Source: Betaproteobacteria bacterium
Lineage (GTDB): Bacteria; Pseudomonadota; Gammaproteobacteria; Burkholderiales; Burkholderiaceae
Assembly (NCBI GenBank): GCA_947468785.1
Contig: CANIMS010000106.1
Coordinates: 1-6,248 of the forward strand
Direction: 5' to 3'
DNA length: 6,248 bases
Position numbers and translations under genes: made by a program. A model generated the notes under the pieces. That model was not told the DNA's origin. It worked only from the letters and a program-made list of their open reading frames with translations, and made no database searches. Of this stretch, positions 1 to 6,248 are shown in pieces. The number at the start of each line of letters is the position of its first letter. The first letter of the stretch is position 1.

Positions 1-125
1 ACTGGACGATAACCTTGGGCAATCATCTCTTCTACTGTAGAGCCCACTACCACGTAGTCGATATCACTTACCGGTAAACCCATCAGGGTGTCCCGAATCG
101 CACCTCCTACGGCATACACCTTCAT
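1..125 (-). CDS. cca: CCA tRNA nucleotidyltransferase, N-terminal fragment (cut by window edge)
   Basis: This is the first 41 codons of a gene that continues beyond position 1. The enzyme adds or repairs the 3'-terminal CCA of tRNAs in the cytoplasm, using CTP and ATP. The fragment starts [12 protein letters not shown], giving the GGxxRD signature of the class II nucleotidyltransferase fold at residues 7-12. The metal-binding DxD pair follows as D21 and D23 in SDIDYVVVG. Bacterial poly(A) polymerases share this fold, but the very short N-terminus before GGAIRD is typical of CCA enzymes. The ATG at 125-123 is preceded by AGAGGG at 140-135 with a 9-base spacer, which lies inside the upstream gene. 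The upstream stop and this start overlap as TAATG, so translation is probably coupled. Nothing can be said about the HD or C-terminal domains, which lie outside the window. Confidence 0.93.
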   Translation of the reverse strand, partial: MKVYAVGGAIRDTLMGLPVSDIDYVVVGSTVEEMIAQGYRP

Positions 126-1033
126 TACTGCATGCCCTCTAGGCTTCGACGACTGACTTTGAAAACATCCTTCAACGCATCCCTCCCTCCAAGAGGCAGA
201 ATATTAGCTTGCTGCATCGATGCAATATTGTCACGCGACATTAAAGTGGGGCCTGGTAAAAATTCAAATGCTAAAGCTTGTATATATCCAACAAATGCAG
301 GCACTGGAATAATCAGACAAGAGGCACCCACCTTATGTTTAGCGAGCTCCACTATCTCTTTCATGGTGTAAACCGTAGGACCCACCAAATCATAAGACTG
401 ATGGATGGTTTCTGGCATCGTTAATGAATCTAGAAAAGCGGTAGCAACATCATCAACGCTAACCGGCTGAAACTGGGCGGTATGGTTTGCCAATGGCATT
501 ACCGGAAATAGTTTGGTTAGCTTTGCAAATAGATTAATAAATTGATCCTGTGCTCCAAAAATCACTGAGGGTCTAAAAATAGTCCAATCTAGATTGCTTG
601 CTTTGACAGCAGCCTCACCATCACCCTTACTACGCTGGTACATTGAAGATCCTTGTGAATCAGCGCCTAAGGCACTCATATGCAAATATCGCTTTAGACC
701 ATTCATTTGCATTGCAGTAACAATATTTTTGGGTAAATCTACATGCGCAGCTTTGAACACTTTTCCATAAGGCTGTGCAGGACTGTCATGCAATACGCCG
801 ACTAAATTGATTACTGCACCATTTGCCTTAATGCGCGAACAGAGATCTTGTAGTGCATCAAACTCATGCACATCTGCATCTTCTAAGTGCACTTTTGGCA
901 GCATGCGCAATTCTCGTCCAGCGGCTAAATGACTGGTGGGAATTAAGACAGAGTAGCCTGTAGCTTGTAATTTAGCCGCTAGAACACGGCCAACAAAACC
1001 GTTGCCGCCAATGAGAAGAATGTCGTATTTCAT
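125..1033 (-). CDS. NDUFA9-like NAD(P)-binding protein, atypical short-chain dehydrogenase family
   Basis: The 302-residue protein has an N-terminal Rossmann fold. The dinucleotide-binding GGNGFVG lies at residues 9-15 (G9, G12, G15), after a short beta strand. A short-chain dehydrogenase type YxxxK follows at Y132-K136, preceded by S120 in HMSALGA, then the RPSVIFG strand at 154-160. This pattern matches the family usually annotated as complex I NDUFA9 subunit family. The name comes from a mitochondrial accessory subunit, and the standard 14-subunit bacterial complex I has no such part, so the real substrate and role are unknown. It should be cytoplasmic or membrane-peripheral: no signal peptide is visible. 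The ATG at 1033-1031 has a good AAAGGG five bases upstream. It starts 26 bases after the transglycosylase stop and overlaps the cca start by one base, so it is the middle gene of a likely three-gene operon. Confidence 0.88.
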   Translation of the reverse strand: MKYDILLIGGNGFVGRVLAAKLQATGYSVLIPTSHLAAGRELRMLPKVHLEDADVHEFDALQDLCSRIKANGAVINLVGVLHDSPAQPYGKVFKAAHVDLPKNIVTAMQMNGLKRYLHMSALGADSQGSSMYQRSKGDGEAAVKASNLDWTIFRPSVIFGAQDQFINLFAKLTKLFPVMPLANHTAQFQPVSVDDVATAFLDSLTMPETIHQSYDLVGPTVYTMKEIVELAKHKVGASCLIIPVPAFVGYIQALAFEFLPGPTLMSRDNIASMQQANILPLGGRDALKDVFKVSRRSLEGMQ

Positions 1034-1059
1034 TTAAACCCTTTATGAATGGGGCCTGC

Positions 1060-3024
1060 TTATGGTAATTCGGTTTGAGTAGCAGCCTTGGGAGCAATGA
1101 CACCAAGTCGCTGCTTCAATGATTGAACTTGCCCATGCATTACCGAGGAATAGTAATTTGCATTTGATAGTACATTTTTCACATAAACACGTGTTTCTGT
1201 GAAAGGAATAGTTTCAGCAAAAATGGCGCCTTCGGTTGGGCTAGTTAATTTTTCTCGCCATAATTTTGAACGCGATGGGCCGGCGTTATAAGCAGCTGAA
1301 GCTAAAACCCACGATCCATCTAAATCTATCAACACCATATTTAAATAATTACTGCCTAAGGTTAGGTTGGTATTGGTTTCGCTTAATTTGTCATTGGTAT
1401 AGTTGGTCATCCCGATTTTCTTGGCAACATACTTAGCCGTATTTGGCATGACCTGCATTAAGCCAGATGCTCCAACAGAAGAAGATGCATTCATGATGAA
1501 TCGAGACTCTTGACGAATTAAGCCATAAGCCCACGCCAAATTTAAATCGATCTGGCGAGCAATGGGAGATAGCTCATCCCGAAAAGGGGTTGGATAACGC
1601 AAACTAAAATCATGCTCCTCCTTGGTTCGGTCGGCGGTATTTACAACGCGATCATACAAATGTATACGCTTGGCATATTCTGCGGACGCGAGCAATTGTT
1701 TGTCAGTCATATTGCGCAATTCCCAATTCCACTCTCGGTTACCCTCAAAGCGTAAATTCATCGCATAGAGTCGTTCACCTCTGATGAAGCCCTTGCGACT
1801 TGCCATGGCATCAATTTCTTGATCGCTAACCTTGGTGCGAGCTGGTGCTTGATTAGATTTACCTAGCTCTTCTCGTGCCAGTTGGCCATAAAAGTTATAT
1901 TGGTTGTCTATCAACTCAAAACTCTCTTTGGCTTTAGCGTCTTGACCCTCAACTTTTAAAGCACGCCCATACCAATAAGTCCAGGCAGGATCACGACTTC
2001 GCACTGTGGGATTCATACCGTCAATGGCATTCTTGACCAAGGTCCAATCTTTAGCACGTAAACCTGCGCGCACTTTCCATTCCTGAGTTTCGGCGGATAA
2101 CAATTCGTTATATCCAAGCTCTTGTTGTAAACGATATGCATCATCTGCATTAGGATCTAGTTTCTTTGCAAGAAATTGGCCAATCACACCCCAGGCCACC
2201 GCTTGATTTTCTTTACTGTACCGAGAAGCGCTCTGAGAAAAATCTCGATACGCCTTAGCAGGATCTGCTTTTGCAGCCTTCACAATCTCGCCAATAGGAT
2301 CCTCGCCACCAAGCCTCCTGGCCATGGTGTCAAAGCCTTTTTCACTTGCAGCACGTCCGATCGCTTTAGCCTCACTGGGGGTCATGCCACCAGCAGCAAC
2401 CAATGATGGAACCAATTCTTGACACGCCTGCCCAAAAAAACTTGGGTCCAATAATACTGAGCGCGAATCAAGTGCCAACTTCGTGGGATTTTCACCTTGT
2501 GATAATTTAGATAGTAGCGAGTAACACTTCACTTGAGTGTCATCGTCTAAAACAAACTTTGCATACTCCATATCAAAGCGTGACCAATCTTTTCTTTTCC
2601 CCAGAACTAGCAACCAGTCATTGCGCATACGATCAGCCAAAGCAGTACCTTGGTATTGGTTCAAAAAAGCGACCACTTGAGCGTCTGCACTGTAGTCACC
2701 CCTTGGGCCACCAGCGCTGTCAAACATCTGAGGCTTAATGCGAAAGTACGCAACATAGTCATCAAATGGATAGTTCACTAGATTGCTTGCAAGCTGCTGG
2801 GACCGAAAGACATCATTCTTTTTTGCCGCTTCACGCAAATCGATAAACATACGGTCTGCATCGGTAATTTCTGGTGGGGCGGCCTTGCTCTCATATGACT
2901 TAGGTAGCTTGGGCTTTTTTATTTTTTCAGCAAAAGCATGATTAGCAGCTAAAGCTAAAGCCAAAATAAGGGCTCCAGCGATGCGCTGATATTTGCTTTT
3001 CTGAACAGCAGACTTCATATTCAC
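1060..3024 (-). CDS. slt: Soluble lytic murein transglycosylase, Slt70-like, exported
   Basis: This periplasmic enzyme cleaves the MurNAc-GlcNAc bond of peptidoglycan and leaves 1,6-anhydro-MurNAc ends. Residues here are counted from a possible TTG start at 3030. A signal peptide is visible: a basic start (KSKYQR), a hydrophobic core around 17-29, and AFA before E35 as a likely cleavage site. Residues about 55-480 are helical, as in the superhelical U and L domains of Slt70. The C-terminal SLT domain (about 490-640) carries catalytic E508 in IRQESRF, GLMQVMP at 523-529, AAYNAGP at 579-585 and ETIPFTETRVYVKNVL at 606-621. About 650 residues is normal for the family. Start choice is uncertain. 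AGGG at 3035-3032 is one base from the TTG at 3030, seven from the GTG at 3024 and thirteen from the ATG at 3018. I chose GTG for spacing. All three keep the signal peptide. Confidence 0.92.
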   Translation of the reverse strand: MNMKSAVQKSKYQRIAGALILALALAANHAFAEKIKKPKLPKSYESKAAPPEITDADRMFIDLREAAKKNDVFRSQQLASNLVNYPFDDYVAYFRIKPQMFDSAGGPRGDYSADAQVVAFLNQYQGTALADRMRNDWLLVLGKRKDWSRFDMEYAKFVLDDDTQVKCYSLLSKLSQGENPTKLALDSRSVLLDPSFFGQACQELVPSLVAAGGMTPSEAKAIGRAASEKGFDTMARRLGGEDPIGEIVKAAKADPAKAYRDFSQSASRYSKENQAVAWGVIGQFLAKKLDPNADDAYRLQQELGYNELLSAETQEWKVRAGLRAKDWTLVKNAIDGMNPTVRSRDPAWTYWYGRALKVEGQDAKAKESFELIDNQYNFYGQLAREELGKSNQAPARTKVSDQEIDAMASRKGFIRGERLYAMNLRFEGNREWNWELRNMTDKQLLASAEYAKRIHLYDRVVNTADRTKEEHDFSLRYPTPFRDELSPIARQIDLNLAWAYGLIRQESRFIMNASSSVGASGLMQVMPNTAKYVAKKIGMTNYTNDKLSETNTNLTLGSNYLNMVLIDLDGSWVLASAAYNAGPSRSKLWREKLTSPTEGAIFAETIPFTETRVYVKNVLSNANYYSSVMHGQVQSLKQRLGVIAPKAATQTELP

Positions 3025-3042
3025 TATCAAACCCTAGGTATA

Positions 3043-3072
3043 TTTACTTGGTGGTAATGTACTTACTATATA
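3043..3072 (+). promoter_or_regulatory. Candidate sigma-70 promoter for the cyclo-ligase gene
   Basis: On the plus strand, TTTACT (3043-3048) and TATATA (3067-3072) are 18 bases apart, each matching about 4/6 of consensus. Transcription would begin near 3079, giving a leader of only about 15 bases. The -10 overlaps the -10 proposed for the divergent slt promoter, so the two may compete. The match is weak. Confidence 0.25.
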
Positions 3073-3092
3073 GGGTAATTTTCGCCTGATAA
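3065..3092 (-). promoter_or_regulatory. Candidate sigma-70 promoter for the slt operon
   Basis: On the minus strand, TTATCA (3092-3087) and TATAGT (3070-3065) are separated by 16 bases. They match 4/6 and 5/6 of the -35 and -10 consensus. A transcript would start near 3058 and carry a leader of about 35 bases with AGGG before the start codon. This is a consensus match by eye only. Confidence 0.35.
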
Positions 3093-3094
3093 TC

Positions 3095-3718
3095 ATGGAT
3101 ATGCACGGTAATTCGCCAAAAACTTTAAGACAAGATTTACTAGGGCGACGTAAAGAATTTGTCGCTGGGCAAAGTCACGCCTCCAAAACGGATAGCCTGA
3201 TTGCAAATCTCAATCAATTTTTATCAAGGACAGGAGACCAGCTTCACTCTATAGCCCTTTATTGGCCGATTCAAGATGAGATCGACTTAAGACCCACCTT
3301 ATTGAGATGGCTAGATTCTGGGCCTAGCCGAAAGTTAGCGCTACCCTTAGCGCGCCCTGATAAACACCTCGATTTTTACGAATGGCAAGCGGGCGATCGG
3401 CTGATTCCTAGTCAACATGGGATTCCTGAACCCGATCCTAATAACCCTGAAAAAACAGCGCTCATTCCGGACTGTATTTTGATTCCTTGTGTTGGCTGGT
3501 CTAGCTCAATTGACGGTCCCAATACTCGCTATTGGCGTCTTGGATATGGCGGAGGATATTTTGACCGTACCTTAGCTCAACTCAGAAAAGATAAGCCAAG
3601 CCTCATTTGCATTGGAATTGGCTTTGATTGGCAAAAACTAGATGATGCTCAGTGGTCAGCTCAAACGCATGATGAGCCACTCGATATGATGATCACCGAA
3701 TCAGGTGTTTTTCCTTAA
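3095..3718 (+). CDS. 5-formyltetrahydrofolate cyclo-ligase (5,10-methenyl-THF synthetase)
   Basis: The enzyme converts 5-formyltetrahydrofolate and ATP to 5,10-methenyltetrahydrofolate in the cytoplasm, returning a storage or inhibitory folate to the one-carbon pool. The gene is called ygfA or fau in E. coli. The 207 residues fit the family length. Visible family signatures are the basic N-terminal helix LRQDLLGRRKEF (11-22), YWPIQDEIDLRP (56-67), LALPLARPD (81-89), the glycine-rich phosphate-binding GYGGGYFDR (150-158) and HDEPLDMMIT near the end (192-201). The first ATG (3095) is used. An ATG two codons later (3101) is an equal alternative, and neither has a clear Shine-Dalgarno. The gene stands alone on the plus strand, divergent from slt and convergent with metF. 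Its last 18 bases overlap the metF 3' end. The pathway link to MetF is direct. Confidence 0.93.
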   Translation: MDMHGNSPKTLRQDLLGRRKEFVAGQSHASKTDSLIANLNQFLSRTGDQLHSIALYWPIQDEIDLRPTLLRWLDSGPSRKLALPLARPDKHLDFYEWQAGDRLIPSQHGIPEPDPNNPEKTALIPDCILIPCVGWSSSIDGPNTRYWRLGYGGGYFDRTLAQLRKDKPSLICIGIGFDWQKLDDAQWSAQTHDEPLDMMITESGVFP

Positions 3719-4537
3719 ATCTAAATTATCTGCAATCGCCAAAACGGCGTCTGCCTGATTGAGAGAATAAAAGTGCAATCCTGGTGCTCCGGCAGTTAAA
3801 AGCTGATCACATAAATCTGTCACCACCTCTTCACCAAAGGCGCGGATTGAGGCAATGTCATCTCCATATGACTGAAGACGCAAACGTATCCAACGTGGAA
3901 TCTCTGCTCCACAAGCATCAGAGAAACGCAGTAACTGACTGCTGTTGGTAATCGGCATAATTCCTGCAATGACTGGCTGTATTACACCTAAATCGTATGC
4001 TTCATCAACAAATCGAAAATAGGCGTCGCTGTTATAAAAATACTGAGTGACAGCAGAATTGGCACCGGCCTTCATTTTCTGTACAAAGAAATCAACATCG
4101 CTAGCAGGTGATTTAGCCTGAGGATGCGTTTCTGGGTAAGCCGCTACATCAATGTGAAACCAATCACCTGTCTCTGCTCGAATAAACTCCACCAGCTCAT
4201 TAGCATGATGAAATTCACCGTATTGACCCATGCCAGAAGGCAAATCTCCGCGCAAGGCCACAATACGCTTGATACCTAAAGCTTTGTACTGCTGCAACAT
4301 TTCTCGAACACTCTCTCGAGAGCTACCCACACAAGATAAGTGGGGAGCTACAGCAGCGCCCGCCGCATGAATCTCGCTTACTACTTTTAAGGTGCCTGAT
4401 TGTGTAGAGCCGCCGGCACCAAAGGTCACGGAATAGAACGCGGGCTTGAGTGTTTCACTCAAACGCTCGCGCACGAGATGTAATTTCTTCTCACCTTCAG
4501 GTGTTTTGGGTGGGAAGAATTCAACGCTTAATTCCAT
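3701..4537 (-). CDS. metF: 5,10-methylenetetrahydrofolate reductase (FAD-dependent)
   Basis: MetF reduces 5,10-methylene-THF to 5-methyl-THF, the methyl donor for methionine synthase. It is a cytoplasmic flavoprotein TIM barrel. The 278-residue chain aligns from memory with E. coli MetF. The catalytic acid is E6 in VEFFPP (E. coli Glu28) and the flavin-tuning aspartate is D98 in ALRGDLP (E. coli Asp120). YPETHP lies at 134-139, the folate-contacting Q165 in TQYFYNS, GIMPITN at 192-198 and HFYSLN at 255-260. The start is tight against the conserved EFFPP motif, so the N-terminus is slightly shorter than in E. coli. CAGG at 4550-4547 is a weak ribosome site with nine bases of spacing. The gene follows the ahcY stop by 28 bases with no terminator between, so it is probably cotranscribed with ahcY and shares its SAH riboswitch. 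The 3' end overlaps the cyclo-ligase gene on the other strand. Confidence 0.96.
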   Translation of the reverse strand: MELSVEFFPPKTPEGEKKLHLVRERLSETLKPAFYSVTFGAGGSTQSGTLKVVSEIHAAGAAVAPHLSCVGSSRESVREMLQQYKALGIKRIVALRGDLPSGMGQYGEFHHANELVEFIRAETGDWFHIDVAAYPETHPQAKSPASDVDFFVQKMKAGANSAVTQYFYNSDAYFRFVDEAYDLGVIQPVIAGIMPITNSSQLLRFSDACGAEIPRWIRLRLQSYGDDIASIRAFGEEVVTDLCDQLLTAGAPGLHFYSLNQADAVLAIADNLDLRKNT

Positions 4538-4565
4538 GATCTTGGGCCTGTTTCTCTAGAGTGGA

Positions 4566-6011
4566 TTAATAACGATAGTGGTCAGCCTTGTATGGGCCTT
4601 CCTTCGTTACACCAATATATGTAGCCTGCTGATCAGACAATACCGTTAACTCGGCATTCAAAGTCTTTAACTGCAAGCGTGCCACTTTTTCATCCAAGTG
4701 CTTAGGTAATGTGTAAACGCCGACTGGGTATTTATTGGTGCCAACTGCATTCCACAATTCGATTTGGGCGATTACCTGATTAGCAAATGAAGAGCTCATC
4801 ACATAAGAAGGGTGCCCTGTACCGCAACCCAAATTGACTAAACGGCCTTTTGCCAAAATGATGATGCGCTTCTCTGGCATACCGTTTGCTGCTGGGAAAA
4901 TGACATGGTCAACCTGTGGCTTAATCTCTTCCCACTGGTATTTTTCAATACCAGCTACATCGATCTCATTATCAAAATGGCCGATGTTACAAACAATCGC
5001 TTGATTCTTCATTTTCACCATATGGTCATGAGTGATCACATGGTAGTTGCCAGTTGCAGATACAAAAATATCTGCCTTATCAGCAGCGTAGTCCATCGTT
5101 ACAACGCGGTAACCTTCCATGGCTGCCTGCAATGCGCAAATTGGATCTACTTCAGTGACCCATACTTGTGCAGACAAAGCACGTAATGCTTGAGCTGAGC
5201 CTTTGCCCACGTCACCATAACCACACACCACGGCTACCTTGCCAGCCACCATCACATCTGTGGCGCGCTTAATAGCATCAACCAAAGATTCGCGGCAACC
5301 ATACAGATTATCGAACTTACTCTTAGTGACAGAGTCATTCACGTTAATGGCTGGGAACTTCAAGTCACCCTTAGCAAACATCTGATACAGACGATGAACA
5401 CCTGTTGTAGTTTCTTCTGTAACGCCTTTTACTTTCTCCAAACGAGTGGAGTACCAAGTTGGATCTTGTGCCAATTTTTTCTTAATGGCCGCAAACAAAA
5501 TGGTTTCTTCTTCACTGGTTGGATGATTCAAACAGGCTTGGTCTTTTTCAGCGCGAGCGCCAAGATGCAACAACAAAGTAGCATCGCCGCCATCATCCAA
5601 AATCATATTGGTATAGCCGCCATCTGCCCATTCAAAAATACGATGGGTAAAGTCCCAATACTGCTCAAGCGTCTCACCCTTAATGGCAAATACTGGTGTG
5701 CCATTGGCAGCAATCGCTGCAGCCGCGTGGTCTTGAGTTGAAAAAATATTGCATGATGCCCATTGCACTTCTGCACCAAGCGCCTCAAGGGTCTCGATCA
5801 ATACGGCAGTTTGAATGGTCATGTGCAATGAACCAGTGATGCGTGCACCACGCAAGGGTTGTTGTGCGGAAAATTCGTCGCGAATGGCGATCAAACCAGG
5901 CATCTCAGTTTCAGCAATGGCAATTTCCTTGCGACCAAAATCTGCCAAGGAAATATCGGCAATTGCGCAACGAGTCGCAACGAAGTTATTTAAATCAGTA
6001 ACGGTATTCAT
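4566..6011 (-). CDS. ahcY: S-adenosylhomocysteine hydrolase (adenosylhomocysteinase)
   Basis: AhcY splits S-adenosylhomocysteine into adenosine and homocysteine, relieving product inhibition of methyltransferases. It is a cytoplasmic NAD-dependent enzyme. From the ATG at 6011 it has 481 residues, the long bacterial form with an insert compared with human (432). Human-equivalent active-site residues are present: H63 (SLHMT), D139/D140 (DDGGD), E199/E200 (VTEETT), K230, D234 and N235 (TKSKFDN), C239, H345 (IGHFDNE) and H400 (GTGHPS). The NAD-binding GYGDVGKG is at 264-271. The C-terminus KADHYRY supplies the lysine and tyrosine that reach the partner subunit's NAD. An upstream in-frame ATG at 6071 would add 20 residues, but it has no ribosome site and lies in a leader hairpin. 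The ATG at 6011 has GGAG five bases before it. It is the first gene of a likely ahcY-metF operon. Confidence 0.97.
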   Translation of the reverse strand: MNTVTDLNNFVATRCAIADISLADFGRKEIAIAETEMPGLIAIRDEFSAQQPLRGARITGSLHMTIQTAVLIETLEALGAEVQWASCNIFSTQDHAAAAIAANGTPVFAIKGETLEQYWDFTHRIFEWADGGYTNMILDDGGDATLLLHLGARAEKDQACLNHPTSEEETILFAAIKKKLAQDPTWYSTRLEKVKGVTEETTTGVHRLYQMFAKGDLKFPAINVNDSVTKSKFDNLYGCRESLVDAIKRATDVMVAGKVAVVCGYGDVGKGSAQALRALSAQVWVTEVDPICALQAAMEGYRVVTMDYAADKADIFVSATGNYHVITHDHMVKMKNQAIVCNIGHFDNEIDVAGIEKYQWEEIKPQVDHVIFPAANGMPEKRIIILAKGRLVNLGCGTGHPSYVMSSSFANQVIAQIELWNAVGTNKYPVGVYTLPKHLDEKVARLQLKTLNAELTVLSDQQATYIGVTKEGPYKADHYRY

Positions 6012-6016
6012 TAATG

Positions 6017-6045
6017 CTCCAGCTAAATACGATCCAATGCTGGAG
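6017..6045 (-). promoter_or_regulatory. Hairpin masking the ahcY Shine-Dalgarno (riboswitch expression platform)
   Basis: In the ahcY mRNA, CTCCAGC (6045-6039) pairs perfectly with GCTGGAG (6023-6017) around a 15-base loop. The second arm contains the GGAG Shine-Dalgarno (6020-6017), which is five bases from the ATG. When formed, this 7-bp stem would block ribosome binding. The pairing is seen directly; its role as the switching element is inferred. Confidence 0.7.
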
Positions 6046-6051
6046 TAGAAA

Positions 6052-6082
6052 CTCGCTAGCCATTGAATCATGGGTTAGCGAG
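6052..6082 (-). promoter_or_regulatory. Stable hairpin in the ahcY leader
   Basis: CTCGCTA (6082-6076) pairs with TAGCGAG (6058-6052), and an inner CCAT/ATGG stem (6073-6070 with 6063-6060) extends it past a small internal loop. Only a short broken T-run follows (TTTCT at 6051-6047), so it is a poor intrinsic terminator. It more likely spaces or insulates the aptamer from the ribosome-site hairpin. It also buries the unused ATG at 6071. Confidence 0.55.
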
Positions 6083-6121
6083 CGCGGTTGCAATTAGCAA
6101 ATTCTGTTTAAGAATCCACTC

Positions 6122-6177
6122 CCTTCAAGCCTGGGGAAATGCTGGGTCTCAGCATTCCTTGCAACGCTCCTTGAAGG
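6122..6177 (-). promoter_or_regulatory. S-adenosylhomocysteine (SAH) riboswitch aptamer
   Basis: This RNA element binds SAH, discriminates against SAM, and raises expression of SAH-recycling genes. The minus-strand sequence shows the known architecture. The P1 stem is CCTTCAAG (6177-6170) with CTTGAAGG (6129-6122), eight perfect pairs. The conserved core GGAGCGTTGCAA (6170-6159) follows. P2 is AATGCTG (6156-6150) with CAGCATT (6144-6138) around a five-base loop, and the conserved CCAGG (6134-6130) precedes the 3' arm of P1. Core and P1 junction agree with the consensus I recall for the class found in front of ahcY in beta- and gammaproteobacteria. It lies 110 bases before the ahcY start. Because metF follows closely, the whole ahcY-metF operon should respond to SAH. 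Confidence 0.93.
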
Positions 6178-6207
6178 TATGGCGTAATTGTAAACAATTA
6201 CGCCATA
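6178..6207. promoter_or_regulatory. 13-bp perfect inverted repeat, candidate operator over the ahcY promoter
   Basis: The arms at 6178-6190 and 6195-6207 (TATGGCGTAATTG and its complement) flank a TAAA centre without a mismatch. The repeat covers the proposed -10 box and ends at the proposed transcription start, next to the riboswitch. Neither strand has a proper T-tract after it, and a transcript starting near 6180 would not include it, so a protein-binding DNA site fits better than a terminator. I cannot name the regulator. Confidence 0.6.
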
Positions 6208-6218
6208 TTTCGCCTCAA
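6187..6218 (-). promoter_or_regulatory. Candidate ahcY-metF promoter
   Basis: TACAAT (6192-6187) matches 5/6 of the -10 consensus and would start transcription near A6180, three bases before the P1 stem of the riboswitch, which is a sensible position. The best -35 is TTGAGG (6218-6213), but the spacer is 20 bases, longer than optimal. The weak -35 and spacing may mean the promoter needs an activator. The -10 lies within the inverted repeat. Confidence 0.45.
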
Positions 6219-6248
6219 GACATATAGAACTGCTTTTAATGCCTTTTA

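Noticed and set aside
3031..3094. 6S RNA (ssrS), which precedes the cyclo-ligase gene in many proteobacteria.
   Set aside because: The gap is only 64 bases, far too short for a roughly 180-base 6S RNA, and the divergent slt gene begins directly after it.
5394..5741. Plus-strand open frame of 115 codons antisense to ahcY (similar smaller ones at 132-371, 2176-2406, 4905-5186 and 5815-6048).
   Set aside because: All lie opposite well-supported genes, have low-complexity or cysteine-rich unlikely products, and match no family I recognise.
6012..6071. Longer AhcY starting at the in-frame ATG at 6071, adding a hydrophobic-looking 20-residue N-terminus.
   Set aside because: There is no ribosome site before 6071, the codon lies in a leader hairpin, and the added residues are encoded by the regulatory stems. 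The ATG at 6011 has GGAG at five bases and begins a typical AhcY N-terminus.
6052..6082. Intrinsic terminator controlled by the riboswitch.
   Set aside because: The stem is strong, but only a short interrupted T-run follows. A translational switch at the Shine-Dalgarno fits the sequence better, although partial termination cannot be excluded.
6178..6207. Terminator of a neighbouring gene formed by the perfect inverted repeat.
   Set aside because: No T-tract follows on the minus strand and only ATATTT on the plus strand, where no plus-strand gene precedes it.
6094..6246. A minus-strand frame open for about 50 codons running in from the right edge to a TAA at 6096-6094.
   Set aside because: It runs through the palindrome and the riboswitch aptamer, whose conservation is explained by RNA structure, and no start or recognisable protein was seen.
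6239..6248. ATG at 6239 on the plus strand as the start of a divergent gene.
   Set aside because: Only three codons are visible and there is no ribosome site, so it cannot be judged.

Overview
The window looks like chromosomal DNA from a betaproteobacterium of the Burkholderiaceae, most likely Polynucleobacter or a close relative. This rests on recalled family resemblance: the protein sequences, moderate base composition, a bacterial-type long AhcY behind an SAH riboswitch, and the order lytic transglycosylase - NDUFA9-like protein - CCA enzyme. No search was run. There is no sign of mobile DNA, CRISPR, rRNA or tRNA, and coding is dense.

Layout. Positions 1-125 hold the 5' end of cca (minus strand, cut by the window edge). 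It is joined by a one-base stop/start overlap to an NDUFA9-like NAD(P)-binding protein (125-1033), which lies 26 bases downstream of a periplasmic soluble lytic transglycosylase (1060-3024). These three probably form one minus-strand operon. A 64-70 base gap (about 3025-3094) carries candidate divergent promoters. The plus-strand gene for 5-formyltetrahydrofolate cyclo-ligase follows (3095-3718), and its end overlaps the end of metF (3701-4537, minus) by 18 bases. metF is 28 bases downstream of ahcY (4566-6011, minus). The ahcY leader and upstream DNA (6012-6248) contain a clear S-adenosylhomocysteine riboswitch aptamer (6122-6177), a hairpin that would hide the ahcY Shine-Dalgarno, another stable hairpin between them, and a 13-bp perfect inverted repeat overlapping the likely -10 box.

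How the genes fit together. AhcY removes S-adenosylhomocysteine (SAH) and yields homocysteine. MetF makes the 5-methyltetrahydrofolate that remethylates homocysteine to methionine. The cyclo-ligase returns 5-formyltetrahydrofolate to the folate pool that feeds MetF. The right half is therefore an activated-methyl-cycle and one-carbon cluster, with ahcY-metF probably induced by SAH. The left half is an envelope and RNA-maturation operon with no obvious metabolic link to it.

The most interesting part is the ahcY leader. The SAH aptamer is a known class, but the visible arrangement of ribosome-site hairpin, competing 8-bp pairing and overlapping DNA palindrome suggests layered control that merits testing. 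I did not find an undescribed system.
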